Positions 34,000-42,793 of a DNA stretch of 64,000 nt are shown one piece after another (position 1 is the first letter of the stretch; each line of letters begins with the position of its first letter). Made by a program: the position numbers and the translations under genes. The DNA is taken from assembly GCF_002920895.1 (NCBI RefSeq), contig NZ_PQVG01000007.1, positions 151,147 to 215,146 on the forward strand, in the 5' to 3' direction. Origin of the DNA: Flavobacterium alvei. GTDB taxonomy: Bacteria; Bacteroidota; Bacteroidia; Flavobacteriales; Flavobacteriaceae. The notes beneath the pieces are model-generated. The model searched no databases. It worked only from the letters and a program-made list of their open reading frames with translations, and was not told the origin of the DNA.

Positions 34000-34821
34000 T
34001 TATTTTTGAATTAGTATGGATTGTCCAATTGAAATGGCATTGTCATTCAAATTATTCTGCCTTTTTAAATCTTCAATTGCGATATTAAATTTTTTAGAAA
34101 TCGAATATAAGGTATCGCCTTTGGCAACTATATATTGATTTGAATTTGTATTTGATACAACTTTCGGTTTTGGCTTTACATATTGATTTTCATCCAAAAC
34201 ATAGTCTTTGCCCAAAACCATATTATCATATTGATCCAAATGAAAGCGTTCAATGTAACCAATTAATTTCTCTGGATAATTAGGATCTGTTGCATAACCT
34301 GCTGCTTTTAAACCTCTCGCCCAAGCCTTATAATCTCCTTTTTTCAAGTTAAATAAGGAAGCATAACGGTTTCTTTTAGAAAGAATATCGGCGTGATCCT
34401 GAAATGATTCTTCTGGATTTTTATATTTCCTGAAACATTCTTGGGCAGAATCGTCATCTTGATGGATTGTTTCGCCTTTCCAATCGGTGTAGCATTTTAT
34501 TCCAAAATGATTGTTTGCTGTCACCGCTAAATTGCTTTGACCTGAACCCGATTCAAGAATTCCTTGAGCTAAAATGATACTGGCAGGAATGCCATATTTT
34601 TTCATATTGCTCATTGCAATGTCTTTGTAATGAAACACATATCCGTTTACCAAATCAGAAGTTACAAGTGCTCTTGAATTGGATTGTGAGTTTTTATTTG
34701 GGGTGGAATTTGTTTTATTATACTTCGAATTTCCTGATTTTGTAGTTCCGCTCACAGATTTAGAAGAGGAACAACCCACTAAAATTAGAATAAAGGCGAT
34801 AAGTACTATCTTTTTACACAT
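34000..34821 (-). CDS. Glucosaminidase-domain (GH73-type) lipoprotein with LysM
   Basis: 273 residues. Lipobox ILVGCSSS and a Ser/Asn/Lys-rich linker (25-50) lead to a glucosaminidase domain ([20 protein letters not shown] with catalytic Glu, [23 protein letters not shown]). One LysM repeat closes the protein ([18 protein letters not shown] ... [10 protein letters not shown]). It cleaves peptidoglycan glycan strands during growth or separation. It overlaps the upstream gene by 8 nt. Confidence 0.92.
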   Translation of the reverse strand: MCKKIVLIAFILILVGCSSSKSVSGTTKSGNSKYNKTNSTPNKNSQSNSRALVTSDLVNGYVFHYKDIAMSNMKKYGIPASIILAQGILESGSGQSNLAVTANNHFGIKCYTDWKGETIHQDDDSAQECFRKYKNPEESFQDHADILSKRNRYASLFNLKKGDYKAWARGLKAAGYATDPNYPEKLIGYIERFHLDQYDNMVLGKDYVLDENQYVKPKPKVVSNTNSNQYIVAKGDTLYSISKKFNIAIEDLKRQNNLNDNAISIGQSILIQK

Positions 34822-35710
34822 CTATGTTTATTATTGGTAAATGCTTGTTTTTTAAATTAATGTTCATCCCTTTTATTCCCTGTAGTCCTCCAGTGTGAAT
34901 GAGTAAAATTTTGGAATATTCTGGGAAATAATTTTTATTGATTAGATCCATAACGCCAAAAACCATCTTTCCTGTATAAATGGGATCCAAAGGAACTTGA
35001 TTTACAACATAAAACTGATTGATGAATTCGATTAATTCGGAACTGACTTTTCCGTAGCCACCAAAATGATAGTCTGTAATTAATTCCCAATTGTCCTTGT
35101 GGGCAAATTTACGAATTTCATCGTTTAAAAAATCACCTTTCAGGGCAGGAAAGCCCAAAACTTTTTGATGTGGCAAACTGCTGTTTATTATCCCTGAAAT
35201 AGTTCCGCCTGTTCCAACGGCTGTACACACAAAATCATATTTCGAATCTTCTTTAGTTAGAATTTCTTCGCATCCTTTGACTGCAAATTCATTGGTTCCA
35301 CCTTCTGGAACTAGATAAAAGTCACCATATTTTTGCTTTAAATTTTCTAAAAAAAAGACTTCGGTTTTATGACGATATTCTTCTCGGGTGACAAACTCAA
35401 ATTGCATTCCGCATTCCTTAGCAAACTTTAGGGTTGGATTTTCTAACACTTTACTTTCTAATTCATCACCTCGAATGACTCCTATAGTTTTGAAACCGTA
35501 TTCTTTTCCAGCATAAGCGGCGGCGGCAATATGATTTGAATAAGCGCCCCCAAAAGTAATAAGTGTGTCTTGATTTTCTTTTTTTGCCTGAACCAAATTG
35601 TATTTGAGTTTGCGGAATTTATTTCCCGAAATAAAAGGATGAATCAAGTCTTCGCGCTTAATATCGACTGAAATGAAGTGGGGAAATTCTATGTCTATTT
35701 TTTGATTCAA
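34814..35710 (-). CDS. PLP-dependent D-cysteine desulfhydrase / ACC deaminase family enzyme
   Basis: 298 residues, fold type II PLP enzyme. SGNKFRKLKYNL holds the Schiff-base Lys, FGGAYSNHIAAAAYAGKEYG the substrate loop, TAVGTGGTISGII the phosphate-binding glycine loop and LIHTGGLQGIKG the C-terminal signature. It is shorter than typical ACC deaminases (about 330-340), as is usual for these Bacteroidetes homologues. The substrate cannot be read from sequence; D-cysteine or a related amino acid is likely. First gene of the operon with the glucosaminidase and hemL. Confidence 0.8.
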   Translation of the reverse strand: MNQKIDIEFPHFISVDIKREDLIHPFISGNKFRKLKYNLVQAKKENQDTLITFGGAYSNHIAAAAYAGKEYGFKTIGVIRGDELESKVLENPTLKFAKECGMQFEFVTREEYRHKTEVFFLENLKQKYGDFYLVPEGGTNEFAVKGCEEILTKEDSKYDFVCTAVGTGGTISGIINSSLPHQKVLGFPALKGDFLNDEIRKFAHKDNWELITDYHFGGYGKVSSELIEFINQFYVVNQVPLDPIYTGKMVFGVMDLINKNYFPEYSKILLIHTGGLQGIKGMNINLKNKHLPIINIDV

Positions 35711-35750
35711 ACCTAATAATTTTCACAAAGGTAAAATATATAAACAACAA

Positions 35751-35778
35751 AAAAGCAACCTTTTTAGAGATTGCTTTT
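35751..35778 (-). terminator. Terminator after the T9SS protein gene
   Basis: AAAAGCAA (35751-35758) and TTGCTTTT (35771-35778) form an 8-bp stem with a 12-nt loop. On the minus strand it is followed by a T-rich run and lies 25 nt after the stop of the 593-residue gene. Confidence 0.65.
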
Positions 35779-35802
35779 GTAGTATTATCTGTTTTTTGAA
35801 AT

Positions 35803-37584
35803 TTAATTTTTAACGATAATTTTGGTTCCCATTTCTATTTTGTCACTAGAAGTCAACTTAACGATGTAAATACCATCTCGTAGATTGGCTGTTGAAAATT
35901 CGTATGACAAATCGGTTCCTAACTGTGTTTTACTTGATATTAATCTTCCCACTACATCATACAAATTGTAAGTAGCAATTTCTTTTTGCATTGGATTTTC
36001 AACAGTTACATTTTTACTGGTATTGTTTTGATACACTTCGAAGTTATTTTCTACAAATTTATCGGTTCCTAAAGTAGTTCCGTTTTTAAAAGTAATTTCA
36101 TATTGCGTATTGTTTGTTCCTGCTGGCAAAGTTAAATCATAGAAACAATTTTTAATATCATAATATTGATTAGTGATTTTATCGTGTAAATAAACATTTG
36201 TAACTTCGGGAATGTTCAACATTTCGTTTACCATAATTTTATAATTGGCTTGAGCGCAATTTCTAAATCCAACGGCAATTTTTTTATCGATGTCAAAAGG
36301 TACAACTTCAATAACATATTCATTATTGTTAATTACAAAGTAGCTGTTTGCGGGTCCATCATTTGGTGATAATGCATCCATTGCACGATCTACACCTTCT
36401 GTTGACAATGGACTAAACGCCAAAACCATTTGACTAATCGGCCCGTTATCCAACGTTGTATTAAACCTGATTTGCGGAATTATAGCCGTTGGTGCAACTG
36501 TTTTGGTATTAGTCCTTTTCTCAAACTGAGAATTATTGGCAACCCCTTCTTTCACAAAAACTCTATAACTATTTTTCATTTGAACATTACCATTATTTTC
36601 CCCTTCAATCATAAAACCCTGACCAATTGGAGAATATCTTCTTTTGTAATTGTTTGACGAACTAGTTCCTGGAATTACTTCTCCTCCAGATCCATTATAG
36701 GAATAAAAAACTGCAGGGATATAAATATCGGTATCCCCTGAGTAACTACCATATCCTCCTTTATAATCTGCTATATAATGTGAATTTACAGTTTTGTCTT
36801 GTTCCCAAAAATACGCTACTCCTGTGCAGTTTGATTCGTTGAGTAAAAATGCTTGTAAATCTATTGCCGATGGATAAGGATTTCCTGTAAATGTTAATTC
36901 ACCTTCTAAAACAGGGATGTCGATGGTTCCATCATTTGGTTTTCCTCTAAAATCATAACGTTGATGTTTTCCGTCAGGGTTATTTTGAACTTCATCTCCA
37001 TGAATATCAATATTATCTGTTCCAGAAGTTCCTTTCATTGTAAACCCTTCGCCAGGATTTATTGTAGCATTTGACCCCACATAAACCCAATCAGAATAAG
37101 AACTTTTGATTATAAATTTATATATCCAGTAGGACGAAATTGCCAATGGATTTGCAATTCCATCATATTTATTTGTTGCCAAAATAGATGCAGGTGTCGT
37201 TACTGTTGTTGTTATAGGTCTTCCTAGTTGGGAAATTCCGAAAGCAGTATTTATTGCATTTGATGTCGCAGTATTTCCTACTGGAGAACACCAATAATTG
37301 TATTGAAAATTATTCACGGTTCCTTCTTGAAAAACAGATAATTTTCCAGTTCCTTTATTTGCCCCTGAGCCTGTAGTTCCTTGTAGCAACTGCCCTTCTT
37401 TTCTTAAAAAAAAGTTGCTATTTGAACCGTTTAACTCTAAATCATTTTTTATGAAAACATATTGATTGCTAACATATACATAAACACTTGCATTGTCTTT
37501 AACAAACATATCTTGAGCATTTATTTGAGGTTGCATTAAAATATATGCAACTAATAACAATTGATTTTTAAGTATATTTTTCAT
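35803..37584 (-). CDS. T9SS-secreted surface protein
   Basis: 593 residues. Signal peptide (LVAYILMQPQINAQ), then a large beta-rich region without a recognised enzyme motif (FQYNYWCSPVGN, GEGFTMKG, SPIGQGFMIEG). The last 75 residues are a type A T9SS sorting domain (FVENNFEVYQNNTSKNV, YNLYDVVGRLISS, LRDGIYIVKLTSSDK, TKIIVKN). It would be exported through the Por/Gld system and anchored or released outside. It follows a second surface protein gene by 96 nt and may be cotranscribed from the FNR-type promoter at 38707. Confidence 0.85.
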   Translation of the reverse strand: MKNILKNQLLLVAYILMQPQINAQDMFVKDNASVYVYVSNQYVFIKNDLELNGSNSNFFLRKEGQLLQGTTGSGANKGTGKLSVFQEGTVNNFQYNYWCSPVGNTATSNAINTAFGISQLGRPITTTVTTPASILATNKYDGIANPLAISSYWIYKFIIKSSYSDWVYVGSNATINPGEGFTMKGTSGTDNIDIHGDEVQNNPDGKHQRYDFRGKPNDGTIDIPVLEGELTFTGNPYPSAIDLQAFLLNESNCTGVAYFWEQDKTVNSHYIADYKGGYGSYSGDTDIYIPAVFYSYNGSGGEVIPGTSSSNNYKRRYSPIGQGFMIEGENNGNVQMKNSYRVFVKEGVANNSQFEKRTNTKTVAPTAIIPQIRFNTTLDNGPISQMVLAFSPLSTEGVDRAMDALSPNDGPANSYFVINNNEYVIEVVPFDIDKKIAVGFRNCAQANYKIMVNEMLNIPEVTNVYLHDKITNQYYDIKNCFYDLTLPAGTNNTQYEITFKNGTTLGTDKFVENNFEVYQNNTSKNVTVENPMQKEIATYNLYDVVGRLISSKTQLGTDLSYEFSTANLRDGIYIVKLTSSDKIEMGTKIIVKN

Positions 37585-37680
37585 AATCGTAAGGATTAAA
37601 TTGTTTTATAATGCTTGATATAGTGTTGCTAAATACATTGTATTTCTTAAGCTAACTAATTACATTCCATTCATATACAT

Positions 37681-38583
37681 TCATAATGCAGAAAGGGTTA
37701 AAGATTTTACTTTGGCATTATCCGCTGAGGTGTAATCTCCCATATAAAGTTCTAAATAATCATTTGTAGCAAGAGTAGCCAATACGTGTAAGGTTGTACT
37801 TTGCGTGTCATTTCCATTTCCAAGTTTTTGAATTACTTTAGAGGAAGGAATTACCACCCCATTTTTGGCTATTCCAAAAATAAATTGATCTGTGCTACTG
37901 CTTGCTGCTACAACAGAAATCGTACAAGTAACGTGGAAGGATTTAGTAATCGATCCTGTATATCTCAATCTTCCATTGTTACTACCTCCATTGTCAAATT
38001 CCATTGCACCAGCAGAAAGAGTTGTTGCAGGTTCACATTTAACCAAATTAGTAGATCCATCAGAAACAGAAGATATGGTTACGGTAGTTCCAGTTCCTGG
38101 GTCAAAATAATTTATCTCTCCCATTGGATATTGAACATTATTACTATCATTACTACTCAATTTTTTCCAATCTGCACCATTACTAATTAGGGTTACGGCT
38201 TCTTTAGAATTGGTCAATAACAATGTAGCCATCCCATCAATCATTTGTGATGACGTCGTAGCTATTGTAACATTTTTTGTGCTTGAATCATCTCTTTTAA
38301 TGGTATAAATACGACCATCAATCCCAACTGCTGTTGGTAATGTAATAGTAATTGGAGTTGAGCCATTATTACAAATAATGACGCTTTCGGTTTCATCTAA
38401 TGTTGCATTCGACGTCACAGTGGTTACTGATTGACTCATTGAACCATTTACTTCAAAAGTTGAATTTGGAGTTGTTGTACCAATTCCTACTTGTGCACAA
38501 ATATTGTAATTATTGAGAAGTAAAAATGAAACTACAAAAACACATAAAATTATGTTTTTGCTTTTTGTAATAATTTTTTTCAT
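37681..38583 (-). CDS. Secreted surface protein of unknown function with an FNR-type promoter
   Basis: 300 residues. Signal peptide (VVSFLLLNNYNICAQ) and the QVGIGTTTPNSTFEV opening common in Bacteroidetes cell-surface and fibre-like proteins. A middle domain (TITLPTAVGIDGRIYTIKRD, TLISNGADWKKL) is followed by a C-terminal beta domain with long Ser/Thr-rich strands (SITKSFHVTCTISVVAASS, NDYLELYMGDYT). No T9SS sorting domain or catalytic motif is evident. A perfect FNR-type palindrome lies 124-139 nt upstream, so expression may respond to low oxygen or NO. Confidence 0.6.
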   Translation of the reverse strand: MKKIITKSKNIILCVFVVSFLLLNNYNICAQVGIGTTTPNSTFEVNGSMSQSVTTVTSNATLDETESVIICNNGSTPITITLPTAVGIDGRIYTIKRDDSSTKNVTIATTSSQMIDGMATLLLTNSKEAVTLISNGADWKKLSSNDSNNVQYPMGEINYFDPGTGTTVTISSVSDGSTNLVKCEPATTLSAGAMEFDNGGSNNGRLRYTGSITKSFHVTCTISVVAASSSTDQFIFGIAKNGVVIPSSKVIQKLGNGNDTQSTTLHVLATLATNDYLELYMGDYTSADNAKVKSLTLSAL

Positions 38584-38915
38584 AACAATAAATATTAGTA
38601 AGTTAATATTGAGATTTGATTTATTTAAAAAAAAGGTTTATTCTTATTAAATAAATAAAATACTGTATTTCATCGAATAAATTTACCTATTATCTTTGAT
38701 TCAAAGTATGATTTAAATCATAATTTGAAAAAAAATACCAATAAATTAATGATTTTATGATTTTTTCTAATAGAAAATAGGAAAAGGAAAAAGAAAAAAA
38801 TAGCAATAAGTTGAATTTTCTTAAAAAAATATTTATTTAAGAAAAGAAGAGTTTAAAATATGAATATTAATCAATAAAACATCCATAAATTAAAAATTAT
38901 AAGAATTTTACATGT
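38584..38915. other. AT-rich 332-bp gap containing one FNR-type operator
   Basis: No ORF is visible. The right part (38723-38915) is very AT-rich and purine-rich (a GAAAAGGAAAAAGAAAAAA tract near 38778), with no clear signal. The left part holds the promoter of the surface-protein gene. Confidence 0.6.
38678..38722 (-). promoter_or_regulatory. FNR/DNR-type promoter of the surface-protein gene at 38583
   Basis: TATGATTTAAATCATA at 38707-38722 is identical to the 16-mer in front of ric. On the minus strand TAAATTTA (38685-38678) fits TAnnTTTG except for the last base and is 33 nt from the operator centre. The leader to the ATG would be about 88 nt. Confidence 0.6.
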
Positions 38916-39242
38916 TTAAATATACTTCAAAAAAGCCCAAAATTTTCTTTTTTTTAAATAATCGAGGTCTTTTTCATTCGCGTAAGCCTCACGTTCAAAA
39001 CTGATATTTTTGTAAGCTAAATCTCTATTCTTGAATTGAATTAAGCGCAAAAGAAACTCAACAAAATACCAAACCAAGAAAGGGAATACTAATAGCTCTA
39101 ATTGCTGACGCAAATGAATTCGCTCGTGATTCACAAAAACAGAATTCCTTTTATCTTTTCGCTCTTTTACAAAAACAAAAGGAAACAAAGCCAATCCACG
39201 GTAGCCTCTAGGAATTAAATATTTGGTAACAATTAGAAACAT
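38916..39242 (-). CDS. Small membrane protein with HExxH motif
   Basis: About 108 residues from ATG 39242. The alternative at 39281 would overlap the divergent DUF5522 gene at 39270. A hydrophobic N-terminus (GYRGLALFPFVFV) precedes NHERIHLRQQLELL, which contains HERIH (HExxH, a zinc-protease-like motif), then a membrane segment (FPFLVWYFVEFLLRLI) and SFEREAYANEKDLDYLKKRK. The helix and downstream Glu-rich REAYANE resemble the minimal gluzincin-like pattern seen in M56-type fragments. Whether it is an active peptidase is unknown. Confidence 0.6.
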   Translation of the reverse strand: MFLIVTKYLIPRGYRGLALFPFVFVKERKDKRNSVFVNHERIHLRQQLELLVFPFLVWYFVEFLLRLIQFKNRDLAYKNISFEREAYANEKDLDYLKKRKFWAFLKYI

Positions 39243-39269
39243 TCGTTTTAAAGTGTATAAATTTGTAGT

Positions 39270-39446
39270 ATGAACGAACAAAGTAATGAAAATAAATTAA
39301 TAGAAGGTGAAGATTTTTATTATACGCCCGAAGGCTATAAATGTTTTACCGAAAAGTACCACCTAAAAAAAGGCTATTGCTGCAAAAACGGCTGTCGCCA
39401 TTGTCCTTATGGTTTTAATAAAAAAACGGGAACTATTAAAAAGTAG
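39270..39446 (+). CDS. DUF5522-type small Cys-rich protein (58 residues)
   Basis: ATG at 39270, TAG at 39444-39446. The product carries YTPEGYKCFTEKYHLKKGYC and CKNGCRHCPYGF, four closely spaced cysteines of the CCxxxCxxC type near residues 37-45, matching the DUF5522 family of short proteins. Possible metal-binding role; function not known. Diverges from the HExxH membrane-protein gene and precedes hutU by 40 nt on the same strand. Confidence 0.8.
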   Translation: MNEQSNENKLIEGEDFYYTPEGYKCFTEKYHLKKGYCCKNGCRHCPYGFNKKTGTIKK

Positions 39447-39486
39447 GCAGTACTCAGCACGCAGATAAAAAATTACACCTTATAAA

Positions 39487-41478
39487 ATGACTTTCAAAGA
39501 ACAAATTCAACAGGGAATTCCAACTATATTGCCTCATTCTAAGCCGTTTGAAGTCAACATCAATCACGCCCCAAAACGAAAAGAAATTCTTTCTACAGAA
39601 GAAAAAAAATTGGCTTTGTGCAATGCCCTTCGCTATTTTGAACCGCAGCATCATGCCGAATTAATCAAGGAATTTACCGAAGAATTAAAAACCTACGGTC
39701 GAATTTATATGTACCGTTTTCGTCCCGATTATAAAATGTATGCTCGTCCCATTACTGAATACCCTGGAAAATGTGACCAAGCCAAAGCCATAATGCTGAT
39801 GATTCAGAACAATCTGGATTTTGCTGTGGCACAACATCCTCACGAATTGATTACCTATGGTGGAAACGGAGCTGTTTTTCAAAACTGGGCTCAATATTTA
39901 TTGACAATGCAGTATTTATCTGAAATGACCAACGAGCAAACTCTCGCCATATATTCTGGTCACCCAATGGGATTATTCCCTTCTCACAAAGAAGCACCAC
40001 GAGTTGTAGTAACAAACGGAATGGTTATTCCAAATTATTCCAAACCCGACGATTGGGAAAGAATGAATGCACTTGGCGTTTCGCAATACGGGCAAATGAC
40101 CGCTGGAAGTTATATGTACATTGGTCCACAAGGTATTGTTCACGGAACAACAATTACAGTTTTGAATGGTTTTCGAAAAATAAAAAAAACTCCAAAAGGA
40201 GGATTATTTGTTACTTCAGGATTGGGCGGAATGAGTGGAGCACAACCCAAAGCAGGAAATATTGCAGGTTGCATCACAGTTTGCGCCGAAGTCAATCCAA
40301 AAATCACACACATTCGACACAGTCAAGGTTGGATTAACGAAATTATTGAAAATCTTGATGAATTGGTAAAAAGAATCACTTTGGCCAAAGCCAATAAAGA
40401 AATTGTTTCCATCGCCTATTTAGGAAATGTGGTCGAAGTTTGGGAAAAATTTGACCAAGAAAATATTTTTATCGATTTGGGTTCCGATCAAACTTCGTTG
40501 CACAATCCTTGGGCAGGAGGGTATTATCCCGTGGGAATTTCATTTGAAGAATCCAATGAAATGATGGCCAATAATCCTGATTTATTCAAAGAAAAAGTAC
40601 AAGAAAGTTTGCGAAGACATGCTAAAGCCATCAACAAACATACATCAAAAGGAACTTATTTTTTCGATTACGGAAATGCTTTTCTGCTGGAAGCTTCCCG
40701 AGCTGGAGCCGATGTTATGAACGAACATCCAACATTAGGAAGAGAATTCAAATACCCAAGTTACGTTCAAGACATTATGGGGCCAATGTGTTTTGATTAC
40801 GGTTTTGGTCCTTTCCGATGGGTTTGTGCCTCTGGAAAGCCAGAAGATTTAGAAAAAACAGATGCAATTGCTTGCAAAATTTTGGAAGAAATGATTAAAA
40901 ATTCGCCAAATGAAATCCAACAGCAAATGGCAGATAATATCCATTGGATAAAAGGCGCACAGGAAAATAAATTGGTGGTAGGTTCGCAAGCCCGAATTTT
41001 ATATGCTGATGCCGAAGGTAGAATGAAAATTGCCGAAGCTTTTAACCAAGCTATTGCCAAAGGCGAAATTGGAACTGTCGTTTTAGGACGTGATCATCAC
41101 GATGTTTCGGGCACAGATTCTCCTTATAGAGAAACTTCAAATATTTATGATGGTTCTCGTTTTACTGCCGATATGGCGATTCAGAACGTGATTGGCGACA
41201 GTTTTCGCGGAGCCACTTGGGTTTCTATCCATAATGGCGGCGGTGTAGGTTGGGGCGAAGTCATAAATGGCGGATTCGGGATGGTTCTTGATGGTTCAAA
41301 AGAAGCTTCCAAACGAATAGAATCTATGCTTTTTTGGGATGTCAACAACGGAATTTCCAGAAGAAGTTGGGCTCGAAACAAAGGGGCAATTTTCGCCATA
41401 AAAAGAGCCATGGAAACACAACCTTTACTGAAAGTTACGCTACCTAATCTAGTAAACGATAATTTATTTGAAAGTTAG
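39487..41478 (+). CDS. hutU: Urocanate hydratase
   Basis: 663 residues, somewhat longer than the roughly 560 of the E. coli/Pseudomonas type, as in other Bacteroidetes. Landmarks: VAQHPHELITYGGNGAVFQN, LAIYSGHPMGLFPSHKEAPR, SGLGGMSGAQPKAG (NAD-binding), SLHNPWAGGYYPVG, FDYGFGPFRWVC and the active-site region RDHHDVSGTDSPYRETS. It hydrates urocanate in histidine catabolism. Other hut genes are not adjacent. Confidence 0.96.
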   Translation: MTFKEQIQQGIPTILPHSKPFEVNINHAPKRKEILSTEEKKLALCNALRYFEPQHHAELIKEFTEELKTYGRIYMYRFRPDYKMYARPITEYPGKCDQAKAIMLMIQNNLDFAVAQHPHELITYGGNGAVFQNWAQYLLTMQYLSEMTNEQTLAIYSGHPMGLFPSHKEAPRVVVTNGMVIPNYSKPDDWERMNALGVSQYGQMTAGSYMYIGPQGIVHGTTITVLNGFRKIKKTPKGGLFVTSGLGGMSGAQPKAGNIAGCITVCAEVNPKITHIRHSQGWINEIIENLDELVKRITLAKANKEIVSIAYLGNVVEVWEKFDQENIFIDLGSDQTSLHNPWAGGYYPVGISFEESNEMMANNPDLFKEKVQESLRRHAKAINKHTSKGTYFFDYGNAFLLEASRAGADVMNEHPTLGREFKYPSYVQDIMGPMCFDYGFGPFRWVCASGKPEDLEKTDAIACKILEEMIKNSPNEIQQQMADNIHWIKGAQENKLVVGSQARILYADAEGRMKIAEAFNQAIAKGEIGTVVLGRDHHDVSGTDSPYRETSNIYDGSRFTADMAIQNVIGDSFRGATWVSIHNGGGVGWGEVINGGFGMVLDGSKEASKRIESMLFWDVNNGISRRSWARNKGAIFAIKRAMETQPLLKVTLPNLVNDNLFES

Positions 41479-41486
41479 GAATCCTA

Positions 41487-41557
41487 TTACCCTTTTATTT
41501 TTTGATTAAAATCAGCTTCTTTTTCGATTAGGTTTCCTTTATTTTGTAGTTTCCAAC
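41487..41557. repeat. Direct repeat copy A: relic of the DUF4230 gene 3' end
   Basis: About 70 bases just after hutU match the 3' end of the DUF4230 gene at 42794-42866. 43 bases (41497-41539 and 42805-42847) appear identical, and the flanks differ at a few positions. The copy encodes no protein of its own and flanks the ankyrin gene. Confidence 0.75.
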
Positions 41558-41591
41558 ACTTAACAAGGACATGAAATTCTTAAAATTTTAA

Positions 41592-42539
41592 ATGAAAAAA
41601 GTAATACCACTAATTATAGCAATAGGACTAGTCATTTTTGCATTTTTGTATTATTCAAAAATGCAAAAAGAGAAATGGGCGAAGGAATCTCCCGAAACCA
41701 AATACTCCGAACAAAGAGAAAACGAGGTTTGGGGAAAAATATTAAGAGGCCATAACGCCGGTTTATTTTACGGTACACCTTTGTATGAAGTAGCCGATGC
41801 TATGTCAGGTTTGCCCTATTTTAGAAATGAGAAAAAAATAGCAAAACTTATTGACGAAATACCAAAAGAGTATGTTAACTATCAAGAAGGTAAATTTGGA
41901 ACAACCATTGGTCATTTTGCCTTGATAACATATAATTTTGTTGCCATTCGCAAGTTGTTAGACAAAGGACTAGATCCCAACTTAATGGATAAAAATGGTA
42001 ATGCCATTATTATTGACATTAATAGCTCTGCTTACTCATATAAATCTCCAGAGAGTCTAAAAACATTGAAGTATATGATTCAAAAAGGAGCCAATGTAAA
42101 TTTATATTCCAAAAATGCATCATTAAGCACACCTTTGATTGAAGCTGCAAATAGTAATCTTGAAAATGTAAAAGTGTTGGTTGAAGCAGGAGCAAATCCG
42201 CATTTTATAGATGAATCACTCGCTAAACCTTTTCAATCTCCATTGGGAGCTGCATTGGTTAACAGACGAATGGAAGTTATCAATTATCTAATATTTGATC
42301 AAAAGGTTGATTTCAGAACACTAAAACATCCTATGGATTCAAAATTTCATCCTGGAGAGTATGAAATATTATATGATCTTAGGGAGTTAAGATTTGATCT
42401 AAACACAAAAGATTACAAAGAAAAAATGAAACTGGTAGCTTATTTAAAAACGCAAGGCTTGGATTACTGGAAAACACCTATTCCAGAACGTTATAAGAGT
42501 AATCCTAATTACACCTCAGACTATTTGAGTAAGTATTAA
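41592..42539 (+). CDS. Membrane-anchored ankyrin-repeat protein
   Basis: 315 residues: N-terminal anchor (VIPLIIAIGLVIFAFLYY), then a helical region and three to four degenerate ankyrin repeats (VAIRKLLDKGLDPNLMDKNG, LKYMIQKGANVNLYSK with STPLIEAANSN, VKVLVEAGANPHFID, SPLGAALVNRRMEVINYLIF). Such proteins often act as immunity or interaction partners, but no partner toxin is visible. It lies between two copies of a 70-bp direct repeat and seems to have been inserted between hutU and the DUF4230 gene. Confidence 0.8.
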   Translation: MKKVIPLIIAIGLVIFAFLYYSKMQKEKWAKESPETKYSEQRENEVWGKILRGHNAGLFYGTPLYEVADAMSGLPYFRNEKKIAKLIDEIPKEYVNYQEGKFGTTIGHFALITYNFVAIRKLLDKGLDPNLMDKNGNAIIIDINSSAYSYKSPESLKTLKYMIQKGANVNLYSKNASLSTPLIEAANSNLENVKVLVEAGANPHFIDESLAKPFQSPLGAALVNRRMEVINYLIFDQKVDFRTLKHPMDSKFHPGEYEILYDLRELRFDLNTKDYKEKMKLVAYLKTQGLDYWKTPIPERYKSNPNYTSDYLSKY

Positions 42540-42559
42540 TTTTAAAAACAATAGTAAAG

Positions 42560-42597
42560 ACCTGAAAAAGACAGCTTGATTGCGGAATTTTTTAGGT
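42560..42597 (+). terminator. Probable terminator after the ankyrin gene
   Basis: ACCTGAAAAA (42560-42569) pairs with TTTTTTAGGT (42588-42597), nine Watson-Crick pairs plus one G-T wobble, followed by TTTTTATTT. It lies 20 nt after the ankyrin stop codon. Confidence 0.45.
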
Positions 42598-42735
42598 TTT
42601 TATTTAGGCTGTGTTTCTATTCCAAGAAGTCTGCTCTAAAACGAGAATATTATCACATCCTAGGATACTATGTGAATGTCTCCGACTTCTCCCCCACAAT
42701 ATCGAGCTCATTATTATCAAAATTAATTATAAATT

Positions 42736-42760
42736 TGTCTAAACTTTTGGGGGCAGTCTA
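42736..42760 (-). mobile_element. Possible terminal inverted repeat remnant of an IS3-family (IS150-group) element
   Basis: Read on the minus strand the 25 bases run TAGACTGCCCCCAAAAG then TTTAGACA. This is close to the TGxACTGCCCCC...AGTTAGACA style of IS150-group ends as I remember them. No transposase or second end is nearby. It sits in the segment bounded by the 70-bp direct repeats. Confidence 0.3.
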
Positions 42761-42793
42761 AAAAGGTGTAGCTTTTTGTATTAAAAGAAGATT

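Noticed and set aside
37631..37645. AAATACATTGTATTT palindrome upstream of the T9SS gene at 37584
   Set aside because: Although well placed, it has no TAnnTTTG element at 33-36 nt and no related copy in the window.
41503..41514. TGATTAAAATCA, FNR-like palindrome in both direct repeat copies
   Set aside because: In the second copy it is coding sequence of the DUF4230 C-terminus; the first copy is a relic of it. No promoter box at the expected distance.
42576..42761. Plus-strand 61-codon reading frame between the ankyrin and DUF4230 genes
   Set aside because: It lies across a terminator hairpin and an IS-end-like sequence, has no family features, and looks like open frame by chance.
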